Assembly (NCBI GenBank): GCA_025667525.1 | Contig: CM046878.1 | Span: 392,774,974-392,838,973, forward strand | Origin: Glebionis coronaria | Taxonomy: Eukaryota; Streptophyta; Magnoliopsida; Asterales; Asteraceae | Reading direction: 5' to 3' | DNA: 64,000 nucleotides | In this document: piece by piece, positions 9,097 through 19,962 of the stretch | How positions within the stretch are numbered: position 1 is the stretch's first letter | Layout: the number at the start of each line of letters is the position of its first letter | Translations under genes and position numbers: made by a program | The notes under the pieces: generated by a model | Database searches by the model: none | Told to the model about the DNA's origin: nothing | The model's input: the letters and a program-made list of their open reading frames with translations, nothing else

Positions 9097-12000
9097 GATG
9101 TAGAGATTTTGTATATACTTTATTTTAGGAAAAACAAAGCAACACAAAAAGCGGTAAGTATTAAGTGTCGGTTTAGGAAAACCAAGCACTTATGACCCTT
9201 AATGAGGTGGGAATCGTTCTCTCGAGGAGGCACGTGTGTTGTGTAATGAATGATTGATTATGTTTTTGATTGTTAATGAGAAGAAAAGAAGAGAAAATGA
9301 CGAAGACGAAAAAGTTAGAAAAATAAGGCAAAACACTACTAGAAAGTTACGACGAAGAATCGTGAAAAACACAAAATTTAAAATTTTAATCTAAAAATTT
9401 CTAAAAATTACTAAAAACTCCCAAATAATATTCTAAGAGTTTACAAAAAATTCAAACTTGCCAAAACCTTTTAATTAATCTAATAATGACTTTTTAATGC
9501 TAATTAAAGCCCTAAAAATCACTTTTAAATATTAAAAAGCCTTAAACAAGATTTTATAGTTTGTAAACCTCAAAATTGACTTAATTAAACTAAAAACTAT
9601 TTTTAAAAATTTTTAAACCAATTTAAACTATTTTTAAACTCCTAAAAACTATTAAAATCTATTAAATCTTAAATTAATTCTAAAAATTAATTGAAAAGCC
9701 TAAAAATTATTCTAAAAATGGGAAAAGTCCTAATTAATGATCTAGAACCTAGGAAAAATGAAAAAGAAATAAAAATTAAACTTTTTATTTTAATGAATAA
9801 AATAATATTAAAATATTCTAAAAAATAAAAAGTTCTTAAATAAATTCTAAAAAATTCTCAAAAATCCTAAATATTCTAACTAGAAAGAAAATGTAAACAA
9901 AAGTTTCTAAAACCTCTTAATGAATTTTATATTAATTTTTAAAGTTGCTAAAAAACCCTAAAATTAAATAAAATCAAAAATTAAAGTTTTTGAAAACTTT
10001 TTTATATGTAAACCTCAAAAATATTAAATAAAACCTAAAAACTATTTTTTTGTATTTTTTAGTTACTGTTTAATATTTTTAAATGACTTATTAAATTTAA
10101 AAATAAAAATAATCCTATTAAATAATTAAATAAAAGGAAAAATAAAATTTTTAATCAGAAAAATCCTAAGACCTATTTAAAACCCAAGAAAATTGAAAAG
10201 AAGCCAAGAGGCTTAATAAATAAGCCAGAATAAGCTAAAAAGCTCACGGCTTATTTAACAAAGCTTAAATGAAAACGTGCTTAAGTATATTTCCAAACCA
10301 AAACTATCAGTCAAAGTCCCCAGGGCGCATTGGTTAGCATGTTTGGTTGTGAGAGGAGTGGCGCAGGTTCGAGTCCTGGCCACGTCCTTTTTGGAAATTT
10401 TTTTTTTTCTTTTTAGCTTTTACAAACTTGATCAGTACCACTTATAAGCTCACAAACAACATTCCAAATCCAAATTCAACCAAGATTCAACAAGTTTTAA
10501 GATCAAAAGGTACCTAGGTCTGGGCAAGTTTCTGTAAATCAAGTGTGAGTGCACACTTGTTCTTAAAAACCAAGAGGGGCTTGGTTTGAGCTTGATTTGT
10601 TGCTTGTTTATGGAACAATGGGGCACCCTTGTGCTCTTTCTGAGCACAAGGAGTCAAAATTATCAAGAAACTAACACTTAGCACATAAAGAGCACAAATC
10701 AGGCAAAATACAAGCACTTCAAGGTTTCTGATGCAAAAGTATGGGCTGTGGACTTTTGATGCTCACCACTTGCACTCTAATGGGTTTTGAAACCTGAGAT
10801 TTTGCACACAAACTGATCAACTAGCTTACAAGCCAACTTAAAGCTAAGATCACCCTATCACTAGACAAATTTCAAAGATTTGAGCACACTAAAATCATCA
10901 AAACAGGCAGAATAAGCTTCATGCAAATCTCAAACTCACTTTTCCTTTTAAACACACAATACTTGTTTCCAAACTTGACCAAATTGAAACCAAGACTGAC
11001 TACAACCTATCTCAACTCAACTCAAATCTTTCTAACAACTTAATCAAGCAAAATCAAAACTATCACCCTGCTAATACACGTATCCAAACAGTCCTTTAAA
11101 AACTTTTAAACCAAAATTTTCAATCCAAACCTTACAAAACTCAAACAAAATGATTGTTAACTATCCTATCATGCATATCAATACATAATAACACAAAACA
11201 AACAATCTTAACACCACTTTTATCATGAAATCATGCAATCACTCAAGAACACCACTTTTCTGAAATCTTAAAGAGGTAAAAGAGATTTACCTTAGGACCC
11301 TTACATCCAAGGGTCCTTGTGGAAGATTATCCACCTCCTTCCAACTCGGGTTGGAGCAGAACCTTCAACAAATCAACCAAGTAACAACCTGAAAAAGAAA
11401 AATCAAGCAAAACACAAATATATGCAATATTTTAGTTTTCTTTCTTTCTTAAAAACTTTTCTCAAAATTCTTCCAAGCTTTGAAAACACGTTTCAAAAAC
11501 TTTCTAAATTCACAAACCAACAACCTTTTTCCACTTTCACTTCAAAGATTTATGATTTATGAAATTTAAAAACTTTTGAATACTTTTTGAAAAATCAACA
11601 AAATCTCTAACACTTAAATGGAACTCAGCTTAGGCACAAATCTCAACACACAAACTTTTTAAAACAACATAAAAGGAATTACAATGATTTTAACAAACAC
11701 CAAACTTTATATATTTTAAAAAAGGGATTACAAGAGAATTTGCCAAAAACTGGAACAAGAGAGTGTGAACAGGCTCACATCTCTTTAAATAGAACTAAAA
11801 GAACATACTAGAATCCTTAAACCCTAGCTAACTGAATTGCCTAAAAGACCCTTGAGTCTTTGACTGAAATTTAGTCAAAAATCGTCCCATGTGATGCTTG
11901 TACTGGTGCCAGCTTGGAATCTTCATCTTGAGTCGTTGGATGAAACTTTGGGACCAAGGGGATGATCCTGAGTGTTAAACTGGTCGGGTGAGGGTTTTGA

Positions 12001-12902
12001 GGTGAAAACGATGGAGCTGGGGATGCTTGGGGAGGGTCCCACAGACCATGTGGAGGTGTTGGGTGAGGTGGGTTTTGGTGAGAGTGACATTAATCAACAA
12101 TCTGGAGGGATTTAACTAAAAACCCTTTGATTTGAGTGATAATTAATCTGGGTAGTTTTAGGGTTCTAAGGGAGATTAGGGAAAGTTTTAATTCGTTTTG
12201 GGTTAAAAACATTTTAAATAAATGTTATGGGGGGAAAGAATAGGATTAGTGGGTGGGGTTGACCGGTTTGACTGGGTTTAATAAATTAAGTTGGGTAGTG
12301 GACGGGTAGGGTCGGGTGTGATTAATGGGTTTGGGTAAATAAAGTGGGTAGGGCTGAGGTGTCATCTTCTGAGTGGTTGTGGGAGTATGGTGTATTGACA
12401 GTATTGGTCCCCAAGGTATAAACATCTCTTCACTTTGTAAATAAAGCTATCAGCGCCCATATTGTGCCTTGTCAACTTTGGAAACTTGTCAAAACTGGCA
12501 CAAGAGTTTCCAAAAACTATTCCAAGGGTTTAAACTTATATAAACTTGATTCCCAAGGGCTGGACTTGTAATATCTTCAAACATTAAGGATTATACTTGT
12601 ACATTTGATATATTGAGGGTCAAATGTGACAAGTTCTTCAAAGATGAGGGGCCATTTTTGCCAATCTTCAATTCTTCAAGGGTCATTTTGCAAATTCCAA
12701 ACTTGGGCCCGGTTCATTGTGCGACTTCATTTCCCGTGTTCGTTTTTGATTGATTCTTGTGTTCTTTTGCCAATTCCTCAATATCCGTACCTAAAAATAC
12801 ACAAGTAACAAACACGAGCATATATTTGGCATGTTTTATGATATTTTATGCAATTTAAGGCCGTTTTGGACGATGAGACCATGTATAAAAGCAGTCTCAT
12901 CA
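9097..12902 (-). repeat. 5' LTR of element A (3806 bp)
   Basis: Full-length LTR. In plus-strand view it starts TGATGTAG and ends GTCTCATCA, a five-base terminal inverted repeat. It is near-identical to 1-3206 from base 9701 on. The first 30 and last 60 bases resemble the LTR of F, so A and F are subfamilies of one lineage. Confidence 0.95.
10317..10387 (+). other. tRNA-like module in LTR of A (copy 2)
   Basis: Second copy of the 617-687 module. It differs by one base near the D-arm region (AGCAT instead of AGCAC). The B-box GGTTCGAGTCC at 10366-10376 is intact. Confidence 0.6.
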
Positions 12903-13624
12903 AGTAGTAACAGAACCGCGTCAATATATCTTCCAAGTTTATCCATGCAGCAGGGTCTTTGACTTCTAGCAAGGGGAAGAGATTCCCCTGTCTTCATTAA
13001 ACCAGCAGGGGGTGTAAACGATCCGAGCCGAGTCGAGTTTTGGCCTAAACGAGCCAGGCTTGTTTATTAACTGCCTGGCTCGAGCTCGAACTCGAATGTT
13101 TTTTTGTTGTTCGAGCTCGAGCTCGAAGCTCGTTTACCATTTTTAACTTTTGTTTAGACTAACTTCTATTATAACATATATAGTTTGATAGACTCGTTTA
13201 TTAACTCAAGCTCTAGCTCGAAAGCTCGTTTATGATTATTAAAATGATACTAATACTTAATGAGTAAGCTAAGGTGTATGTAACTTATATACTTATAGAT
13301 TTATCATTAAGCTCGAATAGCTCGTTCGGCTCGTTAAGCTCGAATAGCTTGTTCGACTCGTTAAGCTTGCTTGGCTCGAGACAATTAAACGAGTTTTCGA
13401 ACGAGCTGACCTTAATATTATTTTTCAAAGCTCGACTCGCCAAATTAAACGAACACTAATATTTGTTCGAGATCGGCTCGAGCTTTAGAGTATTAAGTTC
13501 GAACTCGAGTTAAACGAGCTCGAGCTCGAGTAGCTCGTTAAAAGCTCGACTCGTTTACACCCTAGCAAGGGGAACTTTACTTGACATAGCAGGGGGAACT
13601 CCTCTTGTGTATTTATTCCCAAAA
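12903..13624 (-). repeat. Copia element J: 3' LTR fragment, cut by A and by a TIR element
   Basis: After removal of 13011-13562 this reads, on the minus strand, as a diverged copy of the first part of the H LTR (13682-13862). The two form an inverted pair that shares TTCCCCTGCT-type motifs and the GTTACTACT end. The boundary at 13624 is followed by a polypurine tract (minus strand AAGTTTAGGGGAGGAT) like the one beside the LTR of C (16647 on). The other end is cut off by element A at 12902. Confidence 0.72.
13011..13562. mobile_element. hAT-like non-autonomous TIR element (552 bp)
   Basis: Terminal inverted repeats GGTGTAAACG (13011-13020) and CGTTTACACC (13553-13562) flank a coding-free body rich in GAGCTCGAGCTCG-type strings. 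Flanking 8-mers CAGCAGGG and TAGCAAGG agree at six of eight bases, consistent with a decayed 8-bp hAT target duplication. No transposase is present. The superfamily call is inferred from the duplication length and the TIR. Confidence 0.7.
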
Positions 13625-13681
13625 ATCCTCCCCTAAACTTATGCTTCACCAAAATACAAGTTTCTAAATAAATACTGCTAG
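13625..13681 (-). other. Internal remnant of copia element J
   Basis: 57 bases holding the J polypurine tract and adjacent sequence, similar to 16647-16705 of element C (shared CAAGTTTCT.AATAAA). Element H is inserted at its end; GCTAG (13677-13681) would be the left target duplication of H. Confidence 0.55.
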
Positions 13682-14204
13682 TGATTGGTGGAAATAAATG
13701 TATAAGTATTAGTTCCCCCTGCTGGTTGGTCAGAGTTCCCCCTGCTAGAGTAAGTTCCTCCTGCTGAATAAAAAGGCAGGGGGATTGATTCCCCTGCTAG
13801 AAGTCAGTGGCCCTGATACAAAGATAAACTTGGAAGAGATATTAGCGCGTTTCTGTTACTACTCAAGAATAGTTTCCAAGTTTTTTAGTAGTGATCTTGT
13901 ACATGAGTCCTTGTGCTATAAAAGGACTCATTAGGTTTTCATGTGATATATCTCGTTCTGTTCATTTCATTTCATACTTTAAGGTTGTAGAACCCTAATA
14001 TCATTATTGGGTATTCGTATATCTTTGATATATTAAATTTCAACGTTTGATCTAAATACTTGTTCTTGTGCTAAACACTATTTTCCGCATCTTGTTTAGT
14101 TACTTTGTGTATTACAAAGTTTCTCTAGTGTTAGTTTGAATTCATTCTTTCTACCACAACCCTTAAATAAGCTAAGGTTTAAGATCTGAGTTTGGGATCA
14201 ACAA
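13682..14204 (+). repeat. 5' LTR of copia element H (523 bp)
   Basis: Starts about TGATTGGTGG, judged by alignment to the J LTR start, and ends GGGATCAACA, as does the LTR of C in the other orientation. A promoter TATAAAAG is at 13917-13924, matching TATAAAAG boxes in the LTRs of B and C. The upstream part carries repeated TTCCCCCTGCT motifs. The 3' LTR is outside the window, so the start is inferred. Confidence 0.75.
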
Positions 14205-14225
14205 GTGGTATCAGAGCTTGTTGAG
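14199..14225 (+). promoter_or_regulatory. Primer binding site of H inside a hairpin
   Basis: TGGTATCAGAGC at 14207-14218 is complementary to the 3' end of initiator tRNA-Met, two bases after the LTR. It is flanked by the perfect inverted repeat TCAACAAG/CTTGTTGA, so most of the site would sit in an eleven-base loop of an eight-pair stem. Confidence 0.85.
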
Positions 14226-14265
14226 AAGCTTTGATTAAACCAATAACAAAACATTCATTTCAACC

Positions 14266-16129
14266 ATGTCTTCAGATTCTCATTCATCCTCAAACAACAA
14301 TGCCCTCAAACTTCCCATTCTGGATCCTGAAAACTTTGAAATATGGGAAATCAGGATTCAAAAATATCTCAAGATGGAACACTATCTTCTATGGGAGGTC
14401 ATAGAGTTTGGTGATCAGTTCACCAAAACAGTAGCAATTGAAGATAAGAACAAAGATAAGGTAGAAATTGGTGAAAACTCCAAAATTGATAAAACCAAGT
14501 CTGCTGTTGTTGCAGACAAAGAGATCCAGGCAAGAAGGCATGATATCAGAGCTCACAGTTCTTTGCTGTTAGCTCTACCTGATAGACATCAGCTAAGGTT
14601 CAGAAAGTATAAGACTACTAAGGAGCTTTGGGAAGCAATTGGTAACACATTTGGAGGAAATGAGGCCACCAAGAAAAAGAAGAAGAATCAGATGATAGAC
14701 CAATTTGCTTCTTTTAAAGCAAATGGTGATGAAACAATTGGTTCCATCTACATTAGGCTTCAAGATCTGGTTGCTCAACTAGAATTCTTTGATATAGAGG
14801 TGTCAAGAGAATAGGTGAATGCAATATTCCTCAACAGTCTTCAGAAAGAATGGTTTGTTTACAAAGCCATTTGGCAAAATAGAGATGACATTGATGATAA
14901 GAACATTGATGATATCTTCAACAACCTGAAGGTTTTTGAGCCTTTGGTCAATGAGATGAAGGCATCGGTCACTATTTCTACTAATTCAAGTGGAACTACT
15001 GATTCCCCTGCTAATATGGCATTTATTTCTCATAGTAGTGGAATCTCTAAAGGCAGTGGGATTGAAGTTTCCCCTGCTACACATTCCCCTGCTTCAAGGT
15101 CAGGACCATCTAATGATGAAGAGAGGCCTGCAACATTCAGTCTTGACACTGCTTGTGCTTTCATTGCATCACAAGGATCTCAAGGCTCTACTGTGCTACA
15201 TGAAGATGTGAATCAAATCAGTAAGCAAGGACTGGAGGAGATGGATATCAAGTGGAACATGCCTCTACTAAGCATGAGAGCCAACAGATTTTATAAGAAA
15301 TATGGGAAAAAGATTTCCATTAATCCTTTTGATGTGGCTGGATTTGATAAATCAAAGGTAATATGCTACAACTTTGGCAAGAGAGGCCATTTTGCTAGGG
15401 AGTGTAGAGGTCCAAAGAATGAGAGCAGCTATAGGAAGGAAAACAGGGATGAGGATTATGAGGCTAAGGTTATGGTAGCCATGCAAGGAATAGATGGAGT
15501 ATTTGGATGGGACTGGAGTGCTAAGACAAACGGTGTTGAAAGAAATCAAGCTCTAGTTGCTAAAGAGAAGGAAGAAGAATTTTCTCTTATGGCTATGTCA
15601 ACATCTAGTTCAGACAATAAGGTATATGATGACTCCTATTGTACTAAAGCATGTAGGAAAAATACTGAGTCTTTAAATGATCAAATAAGAAAACTGAATG
15701 TTGATTACATAAATTATGACAATGATTTAGACAACTACAAACATGATTTAGAGCAATTGGAATCCACCATAAGAGAATATAAACAAAGAGAAAATGATTA
15801 TAGAGATCACATTGGCATATTAGAAAGAGATGATAGGGAAAAACATGATTCCGTTAAGGAATTAACTGATGAAGTAGAAGTCTTTAGATCTAATAAAAAG
15901 ATAGATGAGCAAACAGTTGAAAAATTTGGAAAAGCTTCTAAAGATCTCACTAAGGCTGTTGAAATTGGACAATCTCCAAGAGATAAAATAGGTTTTGGAG
16001 TAAAAAATGAACATGCTACAATTCCACCACCACCTGCTAATGTACATGGACCCATTCACAGGAAAGATCTTTCTTGGACTGGACTTCCTTGTTTTAAAAA
16101 GCAGGAAGACATTGAGTTTGACTTAAATG
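14266..16129 (+). pseudogene. H gag, first part (broken)
   Basis: Codes for the copia Gag domain, starting MSSDSHSSSNNNALKLPILD and including the typical LWEAIGNTFGGNE stretch. An in-frame TAG at 14812-14814 splits it; the same frame continues to the C/B insertion. The first zinc knuckle near 15360 reads CYNFGKRGHFAREC, so the second Cys of CX2CX4HX4C is Phe. A long coiled-coil-like region follows at about 15650-15960. Two TTCCCCTGCT motifs encode Ser-Pro-Ala. AAATG at 16125-16129 is the left target duplication of the C/B insertion. Confidence 0.85.
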
Positions 16130-16646
16130 TGTTGATCCCAAACTTAGATCGATTTAGCTTTATGTATACGAGATTAGATCAAGTAATACACTTAGAGAAA
16201 CCTTTGTATATGTTTATAATAATCTAAGTGTTATGCGGAATTAACACTTAAATAAGAACACACCAGATATAAACAAACTTTCACTTTGATTAATGATATC
16301 AAACTTGCTTACAATGAAAGTAGTTTACGAATGAAAACTTATATGAAACATTAACCTAAAGGTCTTCTTTTATAGACATAAGAAGCCTTGTACAATAATC
16401 TACGTATCAGCTATTCAAGGTAAAGATAAATATAGAAAATACATTGTTGTTCCTATCTTTACTAGAAGTAATCTAGAATACAATAAACGCGTAGAGTATA
16501 TCTTCCCATCAGTGCTTGTCTTCAATGTATCAACTCTTGACTTTATCTTGTCAATGCTTGAGCTGTCAGCGTTTGTTTTGCTCCCATCAACGCTTGGTTT
16601 ACTCTTGTCAGCGATCAAGTGATCTGGCCATAATTTATTCCCAACA
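16130..16646 (-). repeat. 3' LTR of element C (517 bp)
   Basis: On the minus strand it runs TGTTGGGAATAAATT...GTTTGGGATCAACA. Its end is nearly the same as the LTR end of H. It has a TATAAAAG box (about 16366-16373 on the minus strand) and, at 16500-16615, six degenerate copies of a roughly 20-base TCAACGCTTG-type repeat. Confidence 0.8.
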
Positions 16647-16698
16647 ATCCTCCCCTAAACTTGATATCCACTCTTATGATCAAGTTTCTGAATAAACA

Positions 16699-17133
16699 TT
16701 AAGGACTAGGAGGAATCTTACAAACCTTCTCATATTGGTAATAAATAAATCTGATCAAGTCTTTTGCCACGTCACTTGAATAATCAATCTCCAGCTGAGT
16801 GTTCTTCATCTTTTCCAAGATATCCTTGGATATGAAATACTGACCATCCACAAGTAGATACTCAGCAAACTTTGTAGAACTTAAATGGTAAACACCATCA
16901 GCTGAATACAATCTCCATTGAAGACCACTGAGGTCATCTTCAAGATCCTTCCAAATAGCAGGATCCTCATCTTTTGGTCCACACGTTCTCTTGAATGTGG
17001 ACCACAATTTTATTCCATTAGCTGAAGTTGGTGCTTCAGCCTCATACTTGGTTTCTAGCAACCTCCATAGGTCTACCAAGTCTTCTCTATCACAACTTGC
17101 AAACAAAGATATAAGAGTGGTAAAAGTGTGCAC
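16699..17133 (-). pseudogene. C-terminal end of the copia extra ORF (element C)
   Basis: 144 codons between the polypurine tract of C and the B insertion, so this is the last coding part of C. It holds the stretch LWSTFKRTCGPKDEDPAIWK and a conserved-looking WRLYSADGVYHL segment. From memory it resembles the C-terminal half of an extra ORF found downstream of RNase H in Asteraceae copia elements, of which the H ORF at 57071 is the N-terminal half. Its function is unknown. The N-terminal part in C is missing because of the B junction. Confidence 0.6.
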
Positions 17134-17193
17134 CTCTTTTCCATACCTGCCAATCTTCCAAAATCCACCTTCATCTTCTTAATAGCTCACAAT

Positions 17194-17771
17194 TCTGGAA
17201 ACCTTGGTTTCCGTATCTTTGAAGCTACTAGGAATGCATCATGTTCATATGATTAAATAATCAAAGCAGAACTAGAACATAACACATTAACAAGGTGTTT
17301 AGGCACGAATAACATGAATTAAAACAAAAGGATTGTTAATTATATTAATAATCAACAACCACTAGACGTGTTTACATTGAATCCCACGTCTAGTGCACAC
17401 ACGCTTTAGGTTTACATTGTATATGAATTGATGAATAAAAACCTAAGACCCTTGGTTCCTTTTATAGTATAAGGATTAGGTTTTACAAGAGATAATAACA
17501 AATAAACAAGTAAATCTTCTATTTAAATAAACTTATGCAGAATATATCTTGCATGTTTATCTAAATAGAAGCTTCCATAAGCTTCTTGTCTACGTTTCTA
17601 TCAACTCTTAAATTGCATGTAACAATGCTTGGATTGCACACGACAACTCTTGAGCCAACAACGTTGGATTTGTTCTTGTCAACGCCTAAATTGCTCTTGA
17701 CAACGCTTAGACAATATCTTCATGTTTTCTTCGTTTTTGAGTTTCTGCCACATCAACCTTTTGACCCAACA
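17194..17771 (-). repeat. 3' LTR of element B
   Basis: Direct repeat of 19963-20540. The first bases have decayed (TCTGG instead of TGTGA). Six degenerate CAACGCTTGG-type repeats lie at about 17590-17710, and a TATAAAAG-type box on the minus strand near 17463. Confidence 0.88.
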
Positions 17772-19947
17772 ATCTTCCCCTAGTTGATAGTGGCAAAACT
17801 CTATGTGTATCTCTTGTAAGTTGTACATGATCTTCAAATTGCTTCCCCTCAAGTGTAGCATGTATTTCTTCCCCTTTTTGTCACATCAACAAGGAAGTGA
17901 ACAATGTATGTAATGTTGAAGATTCTCCAAATGTAGCTCTATGTAATGATCTTGAAGAAAAATAAATAAAGTATTCTTGATGTAGAAGTAGAATAACCCA
18001 ACCTTGTGTTCCATGTCTTGTACTATCCACGTGACTAAGAACTTATAAGAAGTCTGGAAAGTATAAGTAGACCTCGATCTCTTGTCAATATTCTCATTTT
18101 ATGTGAGACACTAAGCACGATAATGTAACTCCTTCAAGTGTTATGACAAGTCTTCGTCACCAAACATTTAAAGCACGAACAAGTTATCTTTAAAGTCAAT
18201 GACTGGGAGTGCACGGCTTTAAGATATGATAGAACACAAACTCGCGAAAATCTTCTTCAATCATCAAACTTACCATAAGAATTCTTCCCCTTAAGCTAAC
18301 ACCTTTTCATGAAGGCTTTCATTACTTCATGAATTGTAGCTAACTCGCTTTAAGATCATTAAGTCCGTTTAAAATATCCGAGCCATAAATATCAACATGA
18401 TATTCTAAATTAAAACGGAGATTCCATGTACCTTTGTGTGTAAATACCACCTTTTTGTGTGCTCAAAACGTACCAATTTTCTCAACAGCAGCAATCCCTG
18501 TATTGTCCAACATCCGCCTTCATCCAAGATCTTAATCAGATGTATTGTCCGATATCGGCCAATACCTATCAACGCTTGGATTAATATATATCGGACAACA
18601 CTGTCAACCTGTCAGCGTTGACTTATTCTGTCAGCGTCTCAACAAAACCTGTCAGCGCCTCTTTCTGTCAGTGGGTATTTGGTTTATGTCAACGTCTTGA
18701 TCAGCCACTGACACCTTTTGTGGCTTACTGTGTAGATCACACGATCACATCTCTTTATAATTTCATATATCACGTTCAAAGAGAAACACATATATTTGCA
18801 TAACAGTCATATCCCATATATGTAGAAAATATATGTGCATATCCCTAAAAGTCAGCATCCACACAATATATCACGCGTATTAAGGAGTACCAATCTTTAA
18901 TCTGAATCACGTATAACCTGTGGAGGAATATGTGCATATCCCTATTAAATAGGAATTACCACAATAACAGCAACATCTTCGCACATATAAAAACATGATA
19001 TCCAGATAATCTGACTTTTCCTTTAAACACGTCATGGCTAGAAACATGTCATCCAATCACAATTCTTTCATCGTGTGAACACAAACCTTGACCTTACGTC
19101 AATTGTCATCTCAACTTCGTATAAACACAATAATCAACCAATAAGAAAGCTTCCACCGTGTGAACACAATTTAATCATTTGAACCGTGTGAATGCTAATA
19201 TTCTCCACCAATTAGAAGGTATTCTTCGTGTGAACAGAATCAATTTAGGCAATAAGTATGTGAACGTTTGTTTACATAACGTTTGCATCCATCCATCCTT
19301 TGTCTTCTTATAGCTGATGTTTGATCAGTAACCATCACAGATAATAATAATATTGATTTAAGGTTTAGCAAAACCCTAATATCAATCTTTTTGTGTCGTG
19401 CCTTCCAATCACAATCAGCAACATTATGGACCACATCAAAAGTATATACGAACAATATGCTTCTTGAACAATAGCGATCATCAAACAAACACGAATCTGC
19501 TTTCTTCTTTTCTGTTTATAAACTCGATCTAGGGTTTAGAATTTGAGCACCGAAACCCTAATTCGGGTTTGTAAATAAACCTTAGATCTTGAATCATAAC
19601 AGCCACAATCCTCCAGTTTTTCAACCTTAAATTGATTGAGGGTTTGTAAAAACCCTAATCATGATTTTATGTAAAAGCTGAAAATCTGAAAATCACCTCT
19701 GCTGCCAACTTAGACGCTTAATAACTTTTGATTGGGGATAAAACAGGACAATCCCTCCGGTGGATGTTTAGATATATGTATGTAGAACACACATATAAAA
19801 TTTCGTGATGATCCAACGATTCAATCGAAAGTTATGACCTTCTGAATACTGCTGCGCACACAAAAACGTCCAGAAAAACCCTAGACGGATTTTTCTTCTT
19901 TTCACCATACACGAACACCTTGTTGGTCCTAGCATCACGAGCCACGA
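17772..19947 (-). other. Interior of element B, noncoding
   Basis: No supported ORF. Visible structure: repeated CTTCCCCT strings (17772, 17848, 17870, 18285 regions), which are AGGGGAAG in element sense and resemble the polypurine tract; a cluster of CTGTCAGCG repeats at about 18600-18715; and scattered AAACCCTA strings at 19375-19670 that do not form a telomere array. Confidence 0.7.
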
Positions 19948-19960
19948 GGCTCTGATACCA
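19948..19960 (-). promoter_or_regulatory. Primer binding site of element B
   Basis: Minus strand TGGTATCAGAGCC, complementary to the 3' end of initiator tRNA-Met, two bases from the 5' LTR. Confidence 0.88.
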
Positions 19961-19962
19961 AT

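Larger units (their letters stand above)
1..12902 (-). mobile_element. Element A: young pol-less Athila-like LTR retrotransposon (left end outside window)
   Basis: Minus-strand element: 5' LTR at 9097-12902, tRNA-Asp-type primer site at 9075-9092, gag-protease ORF at 8376-5116, polypurine tract at 3207-3220 and 3' LTR ending at 3206. About 604 bp of the 3' LTR lie left of the window. LTR termini are TGATGAGAC...CTACATCA. There is no reverse transcriptase, RNase H or integrase anywhere between the LTRs, yet the single ORF is uninterrupted. By eye the two LTRs differ at roughly nine substitutions plus a few homopolymer indels over 3.2 kb, so this is the youngest element here. The LTR family, primer site, leader and 3' noncoding region resemble element F, which does have pol. 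It is inserted in the LTR of copia fragment J; the right flank AGTAG would be one copy of the target duplication. Confidence 0.9.
16130..17193 (-). mobile_element. Element C: 3' part of a minus-strand copia element
   Basis: Comprises a 3' LTR (16130-16646), polypurine tract (from 16647, minus strand GGGGAGGAT) and the end of an extra ORF (16699-17133). Its own 5' LTR is missing: element B begins at 17194 and the far end of the insertion (20540) is the LTR of B. The left flank AAATG (16125-16129) is matched by AAATG right after the B LTR (20541-20545). Confidence 0.75.

Noticed and set aside
16699..17133. Host single-copy gene
   Set aside because: Position between polypurine tract and LTR of C, and similarity to the copia extra ORF, explain it better.
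19375..19670. Interstitial telomere repeat
   Set aside because: AAACCCTA strings are isolated, not tandem.
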